A stretch of DNA of 64,000 nucleotides from Bacteroidales bacterium UBA6401 (lineage in GTDB: Bacteria; Bacteroidota; Bacteroidia; Bacteroidales; UBA932). The notes beneath the pieces are model-generated. The model saw only the letters and a list, made by a program, of their open reading frames with translations, was not told the origin of the DNA and did not search any database. The stretch is from positions 1-64,000 of the forward strand of contig DJPX01000021.1 of NCBI GenBank assembly GCA_002438635.1. Reading direction: 5' to 3'. This document shows, one piece after another, positions 63,274 through 64,000 of the stretch (positions are counted from its first letter, which is position 1; every line of letters begins with the position of its first letter). Position numbers and translations under genes: made by a program.

Positions 63274-64000
63274 TTATAAGCCGCGTTTTGACCCGGGTTT
63301 TTGAGGTCTGACGATTGCCGCTGGTTTTTTACGCCTGCAGGACCATATCCATATCGCCACTCCCGCTATTATAAACGGAACGCTTAACACGTGACCCATA
63401 TTGATAACCACATCCCCTATGGTAAATAATGTAACAGAAGGCTCTTTAGTAAATTCAAGTAATGCCCTACACCCAAAACAGAAAGTAAGGAAAATCCCGA
63501 AAAATTCACCACGATACATCTTGTCTAACTTCTTTTTATATAGGTACATCAAAACCACCCCGAGTATAACATAACAAAGAGCCTCATAAAGCATAGTAGG
63601 ATGTTTAGGAAGAGGATCTCCTGTGCGCTCGAAGATTACACCCCAAGGCAAAGTGGTATGATATCCGTATATCTCCGAATTAAAGAAATTACCAAGACGA
63701 ATGCACGCTCCTGCAAAACAGACAACTATTACCAACCTGTCTGCGAGCCATAAAAAATCGAAGCCTTCTTTCTTGCCATATTTATTGGCATACCACAAAA
63801 GCCCGAGCATTATTCCAATAGCTCCGCCGTGGCTTGCCAACCCTCCCTTCCAAGGCTGGAACACCTCTAAAAACCCTTGCCAACTACCGAAATAATACTG
63901 TGGATCATAAAAAATGCAATGCCCCAATCGGGCGCCGATTACCACACATATCAGCATAGCATAGAGGAGCGGATCGAGCAAATTTTCATTGATTCCTTCT
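63274..64000 (-). CDS. lgt: Prolipoprotein diacylglyceryl transferase (N-terminus beyond the right edge)
   Basis: The frame is open to position 64000, so the first residues are outside the window. The visible 242 residues hold the essential GGLASHGGAIG histidine, RLGNFFNSEIYG with the conserved Arg-Asn-Glu, and several transmembrane helices. The enzyme adds the diacylglyceryl group to the lipoprotein Cys, the first step of lipoprotein maturation, relevant to the many lipoproteins in this region. A TTG within the frame at 63981 is not the start. Confidence 0.95.
   Translation of the reverse strand, partial: EGINENLLDPLLYAMLICVVIGARLGHCIFYDPQYYFGSWQGFLEVFQPWKGGLASHGGAIGIMLGLLWYANKYGKKEGFDFLWLADRLVIVVCFAGACIRLGNFFNSEIYGYHTTLPWGVIFERTGDPLPKHPTMLYEALCYVILGVVLMYLYKKKLDKMYRGEFFGIFLTFCFGCRALLEFTKEPSVTLFTIGDVVINMGHVLSVPFIIAGVAIWIWSCRRKKPAAIVRPQKPGSKRGL

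Overview
The window is a gene-dense stretch of a Bacteroidota chromosome, most likely order Bacteroidales. This rests on the Bat aerotolerance operon, TM2, LolA-like, DUF6913 and OmpA-type envelope genes, the almost complete lack of Shine-Dalgarno sequences, and many promoters of the Bacteroidota sigma type (TTTG, about 19 nt, TAnnTTTG). I cannot resolve the family. Several promoters sit so close to the start codon that the mRNAs should be nearly leaderless.

Layout. 1-2335: the start of a minus-strand PurL-like gene running off the left edge, divergent from folC. 2457-3587: an OmpA-type porin with a textbook promoter. 3752-11773 (minus): the Bat operon, read as moxR, a DUF58 gene, a membrane protein, batA, batB, batC and a fused batD-batE. 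11812-23115 (plus): truA, then a tightly packed exbB-exbD-tonB-rluB-era-parC-aroK-recJ-lysS run. 23063-25923 (minus): four secreted or membrane proteins of unknown job (a TM2 protein, a LolA-like protein and two repeat proteins). 26008-31432: an rRNA/tRNA methyltransferase, aroE, xth, cysS, folD and a lipoprotein phosphodiesterase. 31708-35740: an acyltransferase-like membrane protein and two polysaccharide genes. 35839-48735 (minus): the transcription/translation superoperon, with four tRNAs, tuf, tRNA-Trp, secE, nusG, rplKAJL and rpoBC. 48823-58437: dxs, an MFS transporter, ssb, a PfkB kinase / DUF6913 / PopT (DUF368) operon, a flippase-like membrane protein and nfnAB. 58504-60055: tRNA-Arg and pgk.

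The accessory part is 58625-63273. It holds a patch made of two different dispersed repeats (their partner copies are at 2339 and 31595), then a HipBA-type toxin-antitoxin module whose codon use differs from its neighbours. A decayed and an intact copy of the same lipoprotein gene flank the module. Next comes a C10 (streptopain-like) peptidase remnant split by a 163-bp element with perfect 18-bp terminal inverted repeats, a MITE-like insertion. lgt begins beyond the right edge.

How the genes work together: the core supplies RNA polymerase, ribosomal proteins, aminoacylation, folate and one-carbon metabolism, and envelope energisation and biogenesis. I see no CRISPR array, rRNA, prophage or intact insertion sequence. 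The best leads for something new are the 23063-25923 envelope operon, the HipBA island with its duplicated lipoprotein, the MITE in the peptidase gene, the two dispersed repeats, and the promoter built into the rpoC terminator.
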